Shown: one piece after another, positions 18,178 to 27,581 of the stretch
Position numbering within the stretch: position 1 is the first letter of the stretch
Layout of the letters: every line of letters starts with the position of its first letter
DNA from: Bacteroides helcogenes P 36-108
GTDB lineage: Bacteria; Bacteroidota; Bacteroidia; Bacteroidales; Bacteroidaceae
NCBI RefSeq assembly: GCF_000186225.1
Contig: NC_014933.1
Location: 372,001 to 436,000, forward strand
Direction of reading: 5' to 3'
Length of the DNA stretch: 64,000 bases
Notes under the pieces: model-generated
The model's database searches: none
What the model was told of the DNA's origin: nothing
Seen by the model: the letters and a program-made list of their open reading frames with translations, nothing else
Translations under genes and position numbers: made by a program

Positions 18178-19386
18178 ATGGAAGCAAAGAAGAAAAAAGT
18201 GGTAGTCGCATTCAGCGGCGGTCTGGACACCTCGTTCACGGTGATGTATCTTGCCAAAGAAAAAGGATACGAAGTATATGCGGCTTGTGCCAACACCGGA
18301 GGTTTCAGTCCCGAACAACTGAAAACCAATGAAGAAAACGCTTACAAATTAGGTGCTAAAGAATATGTCACTATTGATGTAACACAGGAATATTATGAGA
18401 AGAGCCTGAAATATATGGTATTCGGCAATGTACTACGCAACGGCACTTATCCCATTTCCGTAAGCTCCGAACGCATCTTCCAGGCGCTTGCCATTGCCCG
18501 CTATGCCAATGAAATAGGTGCGGATGCCATCGCCCACGGTTCTACCGGTGCAGGCAACGACCAAATCCGTTTCGACATGACTTTCCTGGTAATGGCTCCG
18601 GGAGTGGAAATCATCACCCTGACACGCGACATGGCGCTGAGCCGCCAAGAGGAGATAGACTACTTGAATAAACATGGCTTTGCCGCCGACTTCGCCAAAT
18701 TGAAATACTCCTATAATGTAGGTCTGTGGGGCACTTCCATCTGTGGCGGTGAGATTCTGGACTCTGCACAGGGATTGCCCGAAACGGCCTACCTGAAGCA
18801 CTGCACCAAAGAAGGCAGCGAACAGTTGCGTCTTACTTTTGAGAAAGGTGAACTGAAAGCCGTGAACGACGAGAAATTTGATGACCCTATCAAGGCCATA
18901 CAGAAGGTGGAAGAGATTGGTGCAGCATACGGCATCGGACGCGACATGCACGTAGGCGACACGATTATCGGCATCAAAGGCCGTGTAGGTTTTGAAGCTG
19001 CCGCACCCATGCTGATTATCGGAGCGCACAAGTTCCTCGAAAAATACACTTTAAGCAAATGGCAGCAGTACTGGAAAGACCAAGTGGCAAACTGGTACGG
19101 CATGTTCTTGCACGAAAGCCAATACCTGGAACCGGTAATGCGTGACATCGAAGCCATGCTGGAATCTTCGCAGCGCAATGTGAATGGCACGGCTATCCTG
19201 GAACTTCACCCACTGTGTTTCTCTACCGTAGGTGTGGAAAGCAAAGACGACCTTGTGAAGAATAAATTCGGCGAATATGGCGAAAGGCAGAAAGGCTGGA
19301 CTGCCGAAGACGCCAAAGGTTTTATCAAAGTGACCTCCACGGCTCTGCGGGCATATTACTCCAACCACAAGGACGAAAAAATTTAA
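18178..19386 (+). CDS. argG: Argininosuccinate synthase
   Basis: A 402-residue enzyme that condenses citrulline and aspartate with ATP cleavage. The ATP pyrophosphatase loop AFSGGLDTS lies near residues 11-19, and the GSTGAGNDQIRFD segment near 120 is typical of the family. Length is normal. It starts 12 bp after the GNAT gene. Confidence 0.95.
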   Translation: MEAKKKKVVVAFSGGLDTSFTVMYLAKEKGYEVYAACANTGGFSPEQLKTNEENAYKLGAKEYVTIDVTQEYYEKSLKYMVFGNVLRNGTYPISVSSERIFQALAIARYANEIGADAIAHGSTGAGNDQIRFDMTFLVMAPGVEIITLTRDMALSRQEEIDYLNKHGFAADFAKLKYSYNVGLWGTSICGGEILDSAQGLPETAYLKHCTKEGSEQLRLTFEKGELKAVNDEKFDDPIKAIQKVEEIGAAYGIGRDMHVGDTIIGIKGRVGFEAAAPMLIIGAHKFLEKYTLSKWQQYWKDQVANWYGMFLHESQYLEPVMRDIEAMLESSQRNVNGTAILELHPLCFSTVGVESKDDLVKNKFGEYGERQKGWTAEDAKGFIKVTSTALRAYYSNHKDEKI

Positions 19387-19406
19387 TTAACAAGGAAACG
19401 AATATC

Positions 19407-19601
19407 ATGGACAATAACAAAAAACTCACACGCTCACGCAGCGACAAAATGTTAGTCGGCATTTGCGGCGGACTGGCAGAATACTTCGGACTTGACTCCT
19501 CAATGGTGCGTATCGGCTATGCACTACTCACGCTATTCACTGCATTTGCAGGAGTACCGGTATATTTAATAATGTGGCTTATTGTCCCGGAAAAAAGATA
19601 A
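19407..19601 (+). CDS. PspC-domain membrane protein
   Basis: A 64-residue protein that is almost entirely a PspC domain: KMLVGICGGLAEYFGLDSSM followed by one hydrophobic segment ending LIMWLIVPEKR. PspC domains belong to envelope-stress and toxin-type membrane proteins, but short single-domain versions have no assigned role. It is inserted between argG and argC in the arginine operon, 20 bp after argG and 7 bp before argC. Confidence 0.8.
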   Translation: MDNNKKLTRSRSDKMLVGICGGLAEYFGLDSSMVRIGYALLTLFTAFAGVPVYLIMWLIVPEKR

Positions 19602-19608
19602 GAACGAC

Positions 19609-20577
19609 ATGATAAAAGTAGGAATCATCGGCGGAGCCGGATATACGGCAGGTGAACTGATACGTCTGTTGCTGAACCACCCGGAAGCGGAAATCGTATT
19701 CATCAACAGCTCAAGCAACGCCGGCAACAAAATCACCGACGTACACGAAGGACTGTACGGCGAGACAGATTTAGTATTCACCGACGAACTGCCGTTGGAC
19801 GAGATTGACGTGCTCTTCTTCTGCACCGCACACGGCGACACGAAGAAGTTCCTCGAAAGCCACAACGTGCCCGAGGAGCTGAAAATCATCGACCTTTCTA
19901 TGGACTACCGCATAGCCTCACCCGACCACGACTTCATCTACGGACTGCCGGAACTGAACCGCCGCGCCACCTGCACCGCGAAACACGTAGCCAATCCGGG
20001 CTGTTTTGCCACCTGCATCCAATTGGGGCTACTGCCGCTTGCCAAGCACCTGATGCTGAACGAATACGTAATGGTGAACGCCATCACGGGCAGTACCGGC
20101 GCAGGCGTGAAGCCGGGTGCGACAAGCCATTTCAGTTGGCGCAACAACAACATGAGCGTATATAAGGCCTTCGAGCACCAGCACGTGCCCGAAATCAAGC
20201 AATCACTCAAGCAGTTGCAGAACAGCTTCGACTCGGAGATAGACTTTATCCCTTATCGTGGGGACTTTCCGCGCGGCATCTTCGCCACCATCGTAGTAAA
20301 GACCAAAGTTTCTCTCGAAGAGATTACCCGCATCTACGAGGAATATTACGCAAAGGACTCTTTCACGCATATCGTGGAGAAGAACATCGACCTGAAGCAA
20401 GTGGTGAACACCAACAAATGCCTCATCCATCTGGAGAAGCATGGCGACAAGCTGCTCGTCATCTCCTGCATAGACAACTTGCTGAAGGGAGCCAGTGGCC
20501 AGGCGGTTCACAACATGAATTTAATGTTTAACTTGGAAGAGACAGTAGGCCTCAAGCTGAAACCTTCCGCTTTTTAA
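19609..20577 (+). CDS. argC: N-acetyl(succinyl)-glutamyl-phosphate reductase
   Basis: A 322-residue NADPH-dependent reductase. It shows the nucleotide-binding GGAGYTAGELIRLLL at the N-terminus and the catalytic-cysteine motif NPGCFAT near residue 130. The start at 19609 was chosen because MIKVGIIGGAG begins the fold; an upstream ATG at 19582 overlaps pspC. In this pathway the substrate is probably the N-succinyl compound. Confidence 0.92.
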   Translation: MIKVGIIGGAGYTAGELIRLLLNHPEAEIVFINSSSNAGNKITDVHEGLYGETDLVFTDELPLDEIDVLFFCTAHGDTKKFLESHNVPEELKIIDLSMDYRIASPDHDFIYGLPELNRRATCTAKHVANPGCFATCIQLGLLPLAKHLMLNEYVMVNAITGSTGAGVKPGATSHFSWRNNNMSVYKAFEHQHVPEIKQSLKQLQNSFDSEIDFIPYRGDFPRGIFATIVVKTKVSLEEITRIYEEYYAKDSFTHIVEKNIDLKQVVNTNKCLIHLEKHGDKLLVISCIDNLLKGASGQAVHNMNLMFNLEETVGLKLKPSAF

Positions 20578-20583
20578 TGAAGA

Positions 20584-21708
20584 ATGAAACTATTCGACGT
20601 ATATCCCCTTTTTGACATCAACATCGTCAAAGGGAAAGGCTGCCGTGTATGGGACGAACAAGGTACGGAGTACCTCGACCTCTACGGCGGTCATGCTGTC
20701 ATCTCCATCGGACATGCACATCCGCACTATGTGGAGATGATAAGCCAACAAGTGGGCACATTAGGATTCTATTCCAACTCCGTCATCAACAAGCTGCAAC
20801 AGCAGGTGGCAGAGCGACTGGGCAAAATCAGCGGTTATGAGGACTATTCCCTGTTCCTCATCAACAGTGGCGCCGAGGCAAACGAAAACGCTTTGAAGCT
20901 TGCCTCGTTCTACAACGGACGCACCCGTGTGGTGTCTTTCTCCAAAGCTTTCCACGGACGTACATCGTTGGCGGTGGAAGTGACGAACAACCCCAAAATC
21001 ATCGCTCCCATCAACGACTGCGGACACGTCACTTACCTGCCGTGGAACGATACCGAAGCCATGAAGACTGAATTGGCAAAGGGTGATGTCTGCGCCGTAA
21101 TCATAGAGGGCATACAAGGCGTAGGCGGCATACAACTGCCTACCGCAGAATTCATGCACGCCCTGCGCCAAGCCTGCACGGACCACAACACGGTATTGAT
21201 ATTGGACGAGATACAAAGCGGCTACGGACGTAGTGGCAAGTTTTTCGCCCACCAGCACTATGGCATCAAGGCCGACCTCATCACCGTAGCCAAAGGCATC
21301 GGTAACGGTTTCCCGATGGCAGGCGTACTCATCAGCCCGATGTTCACGCCGGTGTACGGACAATTAGGTACGACTTTCGGCGGCAACCACTTGGCTTGCA
21401 GTGCAGCACTTGCTGTTCTGGACGTGATGGAACAGGACAACTTAGTGAAAAATGCCGGGAAAGTAGGCGCCTATCTGTTAGCGGAACTGAAGAAGTTCCC
21501 GCAAATCAAGGACGTGCGCGGCATGGGACTGATGATAGGTTTGGAGTTTGAAGAACCCATCAAGGAACTTCGCTTGAAGCTATTGAAGGAACAACACGTA
21601 TTTACAGGCGTCAGTGGTACAAACGTACTCCGACTGTTGCCCCCTCTCTGCCTCAGCATGGAGGAAGCCGACCTGTTCCTCGAACGGTTCAAGAAGGTAT
21701 TGGCGTAA
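20584..21708 (+). CDS. argD: N-acetyl(succinyl)-ornithine aminotransferase
   Basis: A 374-residue PLP-dependent class III aminotransferase. The PLP lysine lies in VAKGIGNGFPM (about residue 240) and the cofactor Asp in LDEIQSGYGRSG. It starts 6 bp after argC and is the last gene of the arginine operon; a hairpin follows at 21774. The N-succinyl substrate is inferred from the argF' at the right edge. Confidence 0.92.
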   Translation: MKLFDVYPLFDINIVKGKGCRVWDEQGTEYLDLYGGHAVISIGHAHPHYVEMISQQVGTLGFYSNSVINKLQQQVAERLGKISGYEDYSLFLINSGAEANENALKLASFYNGRTRVVSFSKAFHGRTSLAVEVTNNPKIIAPINDCGHVTYLPWNDTEAMKTELAKGDVCAVIIEGIQGVGGIQLPTAEFMHALRQACTDHNTVLILDEIQSGYGRSGKFFAHQHYGIKADLITVAKGIGNGFPMAGVLISPMFTPVYGQLGTTFGGNHLACSAALAVLDVMEQDNLVKNAGKVGAYLLAELKKFPQIKDVRGMGLMIGLEFEEPIKELRLKLLKEQHVFTGVSGTNVLRLLPPLCLSMEEADLFLERFKKVLA

Positions 21709-21773
21709 GCCGCCCCCACACGCCTTGCAGCACTTGTCGGCAAGGCGCATCAATCAATAATCAGCAAAAGAAA

Positions 21774-21820
21774 GTGAAGCCCTGCCGGGAGATGAGAATC
21801 TCCGTGGCGGGGCTGCTTGT
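21774..21820 (+). terminator. Hairpin repeat, copy 1 (after argD)
   Basis: A 47-base element 65 bp after argD that folds on itself: GCCC-GCC-GGAGAT pairs with ATCTCC-GGC-GGGC around GAGA. A copy differing at two positions lies at 27311-27357 after the LytTR gene. No long T tract follows. A second small hairpin (CGCCTTG, 21721-21727, with CAAGGCG, 21741-21747) precedes it. Confidence 0.6.
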
Positions 21821-21881
21821 CTATAATTGATACAACTCCTTTTCCCCCTACTTTCTCTTGTTACAGCCCCCAAAAACAGCG

Positions 21882-21915
21882 TTTGATATACAAACCACCC
21901 GCTTTGATATACAAA
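21882..21915. promoter_or_regulatory. Tandem operator-like repeat TTTGATATACAAA x2
   Basis: TTTGATATACAAA occurs at 21882-21894 and 21903-21915, identical and spaced exactly 21 bp start to start, i.e. two helical turns. The pair ends 25 bp before the -7 element TACTTTTG at 21941-21948. LytTR regulators bind pairs of direct repeats at about this spacing, and a LytTR regulator is the last gene of this unit. Confidence 0.6.
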
Positions 21916-21940
21916 GTCCTCAACGTCTGCCGGCAATATC

Positions 21941-21948
21941 TACTTTTG
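21941..21948 (+). promoter_or_regulatory. Promoter -7 element of the TonB receptor unit
   Basis: TACTTTTG fits TAnnTTTG and lies 27 bp before the ATG at 21976. No -33 TTTG is present at the normal spacing, in keeping with activator dependence. Confidence 0.5.
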
Positions 21949-21975
21949 TCTGTCATTAAAAAGCCAAAAGAAAAT

Positions 21976-24363
21976 ATGAACAAGACAAGAAGACGTACCA
22001 AACACGATATGAAGCGCTCTATCACCAAAAGAATCGGAATATATCTATTAATGATATTCTTCAGTTTTCCCTCCCTCGCCCAGCAACTCAGCCAAAGTAT
22101 CAGAGGCACTGTAACCGACCAAGCGTCGGGCATCTCCATTGCCTACGCCACCATCCAACTGACGGACATGCCCGATAAGGGAACCGTTACGGACAGCGTG
22201 GGCAACTTCCTGTTGAAAAGCATTCCCTTGGGACGCCACACGGTGAAAGCCTCTTTCATAGGCTATGAATCCAGCTTGGTGCGCGAAGTATTGGTTTCTT
22301 CCGCCAAAGAAGTGTTTCTATCCATCACCATGAATGAAAACACTCAAGAACTGAAGGAAATCGTAGTGCGCCCGCAAGTCAACAAAGAGCAGGCGCTCAA
22401 CAAGATGGCACTGACCGGGGCACGTATGTTCAGCGTAGAAGAGGCATCCCGCTATGCCGGAGGATTGGACGACCCCGCACGTCTGGCAAGTTCCTTTGCC
22501 GGAATATCGTCCGGCGTATCGCACAATGGCATCTCCATTCACGGCAATGCACCACACCTGCTGCAATGGAGGCTGGAAGACGTGGAGATTCCCAACCCCA
22601 ACCATTATGCAGACATCGCCACCTTAGGAGGCGGCATACTCTCCTCGCTCAGCAATCATGTATTGGGCAATTCCGACTTCTTCACCGGGGCATTTCCGGC
22701 AGAATACAGCAATGCCGTATCCGGTGTCTTCGACATGCAACTGCGAAACGGCAACAGCCGCAAGATGGAAAATACATTCCAGATAGGCGTATTGGGCATA
22801 GACTTCGCTTCGGAAGGGCCATTGAGCAAGAAGCACCGGGCATCGTACATCGTGAACTATCGCTACTCGGCCACCGGACTGCTGACCAACACCGGCATAG
22901 TGGACTTGGGAGGAGCTTTCGACTATCAGGACTTGAATTTCAAGCTGAACTTCCCTACCCGCAAAGCAGGTTCTTTCTCCATCTGGGGCTCCAGCTTGAT
23001 AGACAAATACGGAAGTGACAAAGAAAACGATGTGGACAAATGGGAATATACGGATGACAGCTCACAGTCCAAGATGAAGCAATACATGGCATCCGGAGGC
23101 CTCAGCCACCGCTACCCCATCAATGAAAAAGGATTCTTGAAGACTACGCTGGCTGCCACTTATTTCAGAAGCACCGCCTTTGCCGAAACATTCGATACCC
23201 ATCTGAAAGCCTCCCCCAACCTGGACATGGAAAGGGAGAACACCAACCTGATAGTCACTTCGGCCTACAACCATAAGTTCAATGCACGCTTCATCAGCAA
23301 GACCGGGTTTACTTTCACCGAAATGTTCTACAACACGCAGATGAGTATCGCACCCTACATAGCCCAACCCATGAACCTCATTTCACTGGGCAGTGGCAAC
23401 ACCAGCCTACTCGCTGCCTATACCAGCAATTCCATCACCATAGGCAGCGTGACCATGAACTTGGGACTGAACGCGCAAATGCTGATGCTGGACAAGCACC
23501 GGACACTGGAACCGCGCATGGGTCTGAAGTGGCGGACATCTGCCAAGACATCCTTTGCCATGGCCTACGGTCTGTATAGCCGGATGGAAAAGATGGACGT
23601 GTACTACACCCGCACGCCCCAAACCGGAGAAAGCCCGGTGAACAAGGAACTGGACTTCACCAAAGCGCACCACCTCATGCTGACCTTCGACTATAAAATC
23701 TCAGACAACATGACGCTGAAGATAGAGCCCTACTTCCAAAGGCTGTTCAACGTTCCGGTAAGGCCCAACGACTCTTACTCCGTACTGAACCGCACCGATT
23801 TCTACATCGAAGATGCCCTGGTGAACAAAGGAAAAGGGCGGAATATGGGGGTAGATATCACTCTGGAGAGATACCTCGACCGGGGATACTACTATCTGTT
23901 CACCGGCTCTTTCTTCGACTCCCGCTACTGCGGAGGAGACCAAGTGTGGCACAACACCAAATTCAACCGCCACTATATTCTCAACCTGTTAGGCGGAAAA
24001 GAATGGATGACAGGACCGGGCAAGCAGAACGTATTGAGCCTGAACGCTAAAATCACCCTGCAGGGAGGCGACCGTTACTCACCGATAGATGCGGATGCCA
24101 CCTTAGCCCATCCCGACAAGGAAGTGCAATATGACGAGACACGAGCCTACAGCCAGCAATATGGAGCGATGCTATTGGCAAACTTCTCCGCCAGCTACAA
24201 AATAAACAAGAAGAAATGTACGCATGAGTTTGCCATCAAATTGGTGAACCTGACCGGCTACCAAGAGCACTACGGGCACTCCTACAACCTGAAGACCGGA
24301 AAGATAGACGAGAACAAACAAATGACCGCCCTGCCGAATATCTACTATAAAATAGAGTTTTAA
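21976..24363 (+). CDS. Stand-alone TonB-dependent outer-membrane receptor
   Basis: A 795-residue receptor. The start at 21976 was chosen because it follows the promoter; a second ATG at 22009 is also possible. After a signal peptide (IYLLMIFFSFPSLAQ) come a carboxypeptidase-like regulatory domain (IRGTVTDQASGISIAYATIQ), a plug and a barrel ending NIYYKIEF. It is not SusC-like and no SusD follows, so it probably takes up a small ligand or a metal complex. The following genes are two LytS-type kinases and a LytTR regulator in one run, suggesting regulated uptake. Ligand unknown. Confidence 0.85.
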   Translation: MNKTRRRTKHDMKRSITKRIGIYLLMIFFSFPSLAQQLSQSIRGTVTDQASGISIAYATIQLTDMPDKGTVTDSVGNFLLKSIPLGRHTVKASFIGYESSLVREVLVSSAKEVFLSITMNENTQELKEIVVRPQVNKEQALNKMALTGARMFSVEEASRYAGGLDDPARLASSFAGISSGVSHNGISIHGNAPHLLQWRLEDVEIPNPNHYADIATLGGGILSSLSNHVLGNSDFFTGAFPAEYSNAVSGVFDMQLRNGNSRKMENTFQIGVLGIDFASEGPLSKKHRASYIVNYRYSATGLLTNTGIVDLGGAFDYQDLNFKLNFPTRKAGSFSIWGSSLIDKYGSDKENDVDKWEYTDDSSQSKMKQYMASGGLSHRYPINEKGFLKTTLAATYFRSTAFAETFDTHLKASPNLDMERENTNLIVTSAYNHKFNARFISKTGFTFTEMFYNTQMSIAPYIAQPMNLISLGSGNTSLLAAYTSNSITIGSVTMNLGLNAQMLMLDKHRTLEPRMGLKWRTSAKTSFAMAYGLYSRMEKMDVYYTRTPQTGESPVNKELDFTKAHHLMLTFDYKISDNMTLKIEPYFQRLFNVPVRPNDSYSVLNRTDFYIEDALVNKGKGRNMGVDITLERYLDRGYYYLFTGSFFDSRYCGGDQVWHNTKFNRHYILNLLGGKEWMTGPGKQNVLSLNAKITLQGGDRYSPIDADATLAHPDKEVQYDETRAYSQQYGAMLLANFSASYKINKKKCTHEFAIKLVNLTGYQEHYGHSYNLKTGKIDENKQMTALPNIYYKIEF

Positions 24364-24408
24364 GAGATAAATGTAGTACTTTTGGCACAGCATAAAAAAA
24401 GACGAGGA

Positions 24409-25461
24409 ATGAACCATCCCGACACAGCAAGCAAGACCTCCTTTCTGCACAAATTCCTGGTAGAATCCGGCTACAAGCCGGCCAGACATCTGCTGCTTGT
24501 GGTCATTATCATTGTCATCTCCTTGAACCAAGCTTTCATGACTTTCCGAAGCGGGTTGGACATCTTGGGGAGCCGGGTCTATCTACAAGCCTTCCTGCTG
24601 TGTCTCAGCTACCTGCTGACCGGCTACTTCAACCTCTACTTTCTGTTGCCACGCTATCTGCTGAAAAAAGAATATGCGCGATACACGCTTCTGCTGACCA
24701 TCTCCGTCTTCCTGTTAGTAGCCCTGCAAACGGTGGAAGAACGCTATCTGCTAACCCACTTCAACATCTCCAATGAATCTTATGACTTCCCCGGCATCTA
24801 CCTCAACAACCTATCGGCTTTTGCACTGGTCTTCCTGAGCCTGTCGGGAGCAGCCGTCACCATCTTGCTGAGACACTGGCTGACGGAGAGCGAAAGAGTG
24901 GAACAACTGGAGAAAAGACATGCGCAAGCAGAAGTGGAACGGCTGAAGGAACAGGTCAACCCACACCTCCTGTTCAACGTATTGAACCGTGTCGGCGTGC
25001 TTGCCACGCACCAGCCGGGCCAAGCTTCGGACATGCTCATCAAGCTGAGCCAACTGCTACGCTACCAATTGTACGACTGCAACCGGGAGCAAGTGCTGCT
25101 GAGCAGTGAAGTGAAGTTCCTCAGCAACTATTTAGCCTTAGAGCAAGCCTACTCACACACATTCCGGTTCACGGTGCAGGAAGACCAGCATGTCGCCTAC
25201 ATCCTGGTGGCTCCGTTGCTTTTCATCTCTTTTGTACAAGCCGCCATCATCCGGCTATACGAAATGAGCCAAGAGACGACACTGACAATAGACTTTACCG
25301 CCACGGACAACGGCATCACCTTCTGCTGCAACAGCCGTCCGGCCCCCCTATTCGACCGGATAGACTACTCCAAAGTGATTCAACGGATAGACATACTCTA
25401 TGCGAAACGCTATTCCCTGATCACAACGGCACATCAACTCACCCTGAATCTGAAGCAATGA
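24409..25461 (+). CDS. LytS-type sensor kinase with degenerate ATP-binding domain
   Basis: A 350-residue membrane protein: four hydrophobic spans (about residues 20-155), a coiled linker, then the His_kinase H-box VNPHLLFN with His186 intact. The ATP-binding part is degenerate: where the sister kinase has FVENAVKHN this one has FVQAAIIRL, and where the sister has AGGLGLKNIKRRL this one has FDRIDYSKVIQRI, so the N-box Asn and G-box glycines are gone. It ends ATGA, overlapping the next gene by 4 bp. Start at 24409 (ATG); a TTG further up is less likely. A possible TACTTTTG lies at 24377-24384. Confidence 0.85.
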   Translation: MNHPDTASKTSFLHKFLVESGYKPARHLLLVVIIIVISLNQAFMTFRSGLDILGSRVYLQAFLLCLSYLLTGYFNLYFLLPRYLLKKEYARYTLLLTISVFLLVALQTVEERYLLTHFNISNESYDFPGIYLNNLSAFALVFLSLSGAAVTILLRHWLTESERVEQLEKRHAQAEVERLKEQVNPHLLFNVLNRVGVLATHQPGQASDMLIKLSQLLRYQLYDCNREQVLLSSEVKFLSNYLALEQAYSHTFRFTVQEDQHVAYILVAPLLFISFVQAAIIRLYEMSQETTLTIDFTATDNGITFCCNSRPAPLFDRIDYSKVIQRIDILYAKRYSLITTAHQLTLNLKQ

Positions 25462-26543
25462 CTCCTACATCGACACCCCAACACCCCGGAGAGCACACAG
25501 TCCCTTCCTTGTTCACAAGCCCCCGGCTCAGAATATACAGACACCTCATCCTGCAATCCGTCATTCTGATTATGACCCTCAACATTGCTTTGGACCGAGA
25601 GGCAAAGCTATGCGGCCAGTCCGGCAACACCATCGCCTGGGCAAGCTATTACCTGCTCGTCAACTGCGGCATCTACTTCAATCTCTATGTATTGGCTCCC
25701 CGCTATCTGGAAAAGGAGAGATACAAAAGGTATCTCGCCGGCATAGCATGTACTACGGCCTTTATCTTGGCGGGAGTCTTTGCATTGCAGGCCAACGTAT
25801 TAGATTCCCAATCACCCGAAACCATCCTGAGCCCCGGCTTGGTATCGCTGAACCTTCTTTCTTCTACACTCGCCATCGGTCTGATGCTTGCCGGGACTTC
25901 CACCTTCTTGCTGCTACGCCACTGGGCGGGCTACAACCAGCGCATCAGTGAGCTGGAGTCGAACACCCTACAGTCTGAGTTAAAGCAACTGAAACGGCAG
26001 ATTAACCCGCATTTCCTCTTCAATATGCTCAACAACGCCAATGTCCTTCTCAAGAAGAACCCGGAAGAAGCTTCACAATTGCTGTTCAAACTGGAAGACA
26101 TGCTGCGCTATCAACTCAACAGCAGTTCGGAGGATGAAGTCGCGTTGAGTTCCGACATCCGTTTCCTCAACGACTTCCTCAATCTGGAGAAGGTGAGACG
26201 CGACCACTTTGAATACACCCTCTCCAAAGAAGGGGACATAGACAGGATATACCTGCCGCCGCTTTTGTTCATTCCCTTTGTGGAGAATGCCGTAAAGCAT
26301 AACCCGGACAATGAGAACACCTCCTACGTACACCTTTCCTTCAAGATGTGGAAGCAGCAACTCACCTTTCAATGCACCAACTCCAAGCCGAAGAAGAAAG
26401 CCGAGACAAGTACGGCAAAGGCAGGAGGACTGGGCTTGAAGAACATAAAGCGTCGTTTGGAACTGCTATATCCGGACAGATATTCTTTGGAAATAGACGA
26501 AACAGAAGACGAGTATAAAGTAAACTTACAACTGACATTATGA
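25458..26543 (+). CDS. LytS-type sensor histidine kinase
   Basis: A 361-residue kinase with four membrane spans (about 25-155), an H-box INPHFLFN (His185), an N-box FVENAVKHN and a G-box GGLGLKNIKRRLELLYPDRY. All motifs of the LytS/YehU His_kinase family are present, so it should autophosphorylate. It overlaps the degenerate kinase gene upstream by 4 bp and the LytTR regulator gene downstream by 4 bp, so all three are translated together. Confidence 0.92.
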   Translation: MTPTSTPQHPGEHTVPSLFTSPRLRIYRHLILQSVILIMTLNIALDREAKLCGQSGNTIAWASYYLLVNCGIYFNLYVLAPRYLEKERYKRYLAGIACTTAFILAGVFALQANVLDSQSPETILSPGLVSLNLLSSTLAIGLMLAGTSTFLLLRHWAGYNQRISELESNTLQSELKQLKRQINPHFLFNMLNNANVLLKKNPEEASQLLFKLEDMLRYQLNSSSEDEVALSSDIRFLNDFLNLEKVRRDHFEYTLSKEGDIDRIYLPPLLFIPFVENAVKHNPDNENTSYVHLSFKMWKQQLTFQCTNSKPKKKAETSTAKAGGLGLKNIKRRLELLYPDRYSLEIDETEDEYKVNLQLTL

Positions 26544-27256
26544 ACTGCATAATCGTAGATGATGAACCGTTGGCACGCGAAGCCATCGAATTGCTGGTGA
26601 AGGACATAGCTTGGCTGAACCTCACCGGAAGCTTCAACCATGCCGCCTCGGCAGCCTCCTTCATGGAGGGACACACGGTAGACCTGATATTCCTCGACAT
26701 ACAGATGCCCGGCATCACCGGCTTGGAGTTTGCCCGGACCATCTCCAAAAGAACCCTCATCATCTTCACCACCGCCTATTCGGAATACGCCCTTGACAGC
26801 TATGAGGTGGATGCCACAGATTACCTCATCAAACCCATAGAGCCGGAGCGGTTCAAGAAGGCGGCAGAAAAGGCGCTTGCCTACCATTCACTGCTGCTGC
26901 AAGAGGAAAAGGAACACATAGAGCCTGCCGACGACGACTACTTCTTTGTGAAGTCGGACCGGAAGTACTTCAAAGTGAACTTCGAGGACATTCTCTTTGT
27001 GGAAGGACTGAAAGACTATGTGATTCTGCAACTGGAAGAACAGCACATCATCACCCGGATGAATCTGAAAGCCATGTACGACCTACTGCCCAAGAGCACT
27101 TTCCTGAGAGTGAACAAATCGTATATCGTGAACACCACGCACATCGAAGCTTTCGACAACAACGACCTCTTTATCAAAAGCCACGAGATAGCCATCGGCA
27201 ACAGCTACCGGGAAGCGTTCTTCGATGAATTCGTTGCCCGCAAAAGAAAAGGATAA
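26540..27256 (+). CDS. LytTR-family response regulator
   Basis: A 238-residue regulator. The receiver domain (residues 1-120) has the phospho-acceptor Asp53 in LIFLDIQMPG, and the LytTR DNA-binding domain (about 130-235) contains YFKVNFEDILFVEGLKDYV and FLRVNKSYIVNTTHI. It is the output of the kinase pair upstream and probably binds the tandem repeat at 21882-21915. Confidence 0.93.
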   Translation: MNCIIVDDEPLAREAIELLVKDIAWLNLTGSFNHAASAASFMEGHTVDLIFLDIQMPGITGLEFARTISKRTLIIFTTAYSEYALDSYEVDATDYLIKPIEPERFKKAAEKALAYHSLLLQEEKEHIEPADDDYFFVKSDRKYFKVNFEDILFVEGLKDYVILQLEEQHIITRMNLKAMYDLLPKSTFLRVNKSYIVNTTHIEAFDNNDLFIKSHEIAIGNSYREAFFDEFVARKRKG

Positions 27257-27581
27257 GCCACCCACAACAAACAGCAACGAACGGGTAAAAGAGTTGCCGA
27301 TATAAAGAAAGTGCAGCCCTGCCGGGAGATGAAAATCTCCGTGGCGGGGCTGCTTGTATTCAAGAAAATTCTACTAAATGCCTTTTTAAACTTAATGCAT
27401 TCTTAATGAATTAAATAATTCTACTTTATTCTATCTGTATAGAGAAAAGGCGGTATATTTACAACAAAATTTATATAATGGCTAAAATAACAGTTCAAAA
27501 TAGAAAGTTATTAAAATAACATTGCACTCATACAGTAATGTCAATAGGAAAGCATTTAATAAGAACTAAAACTAAATTGAT
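27257..27581. other. Intergenic region with repeated hairpin and AT-rich leader
   Basis: A 325-bp gap. It holds the second copy of the 47-bp hairpin at 27311-27357 and then an AT-rich stretch with no clear TAnnTTTG before the lipoprotein gene. No gene seen. Confidence 0.45.
27311..27357 (+). terminator. Hairpin repeat, copy 2 (after LytTR gene)
   Basis: Identical to 21774-21820 at 45 of 47 positions. GCAGCCC...GGGCTGC closes the stem and GGAGAT/ATCTCC the tip, around a GAAA tetraloop. It sits 55 bp after the regulator gene. Confidence 0.6.
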
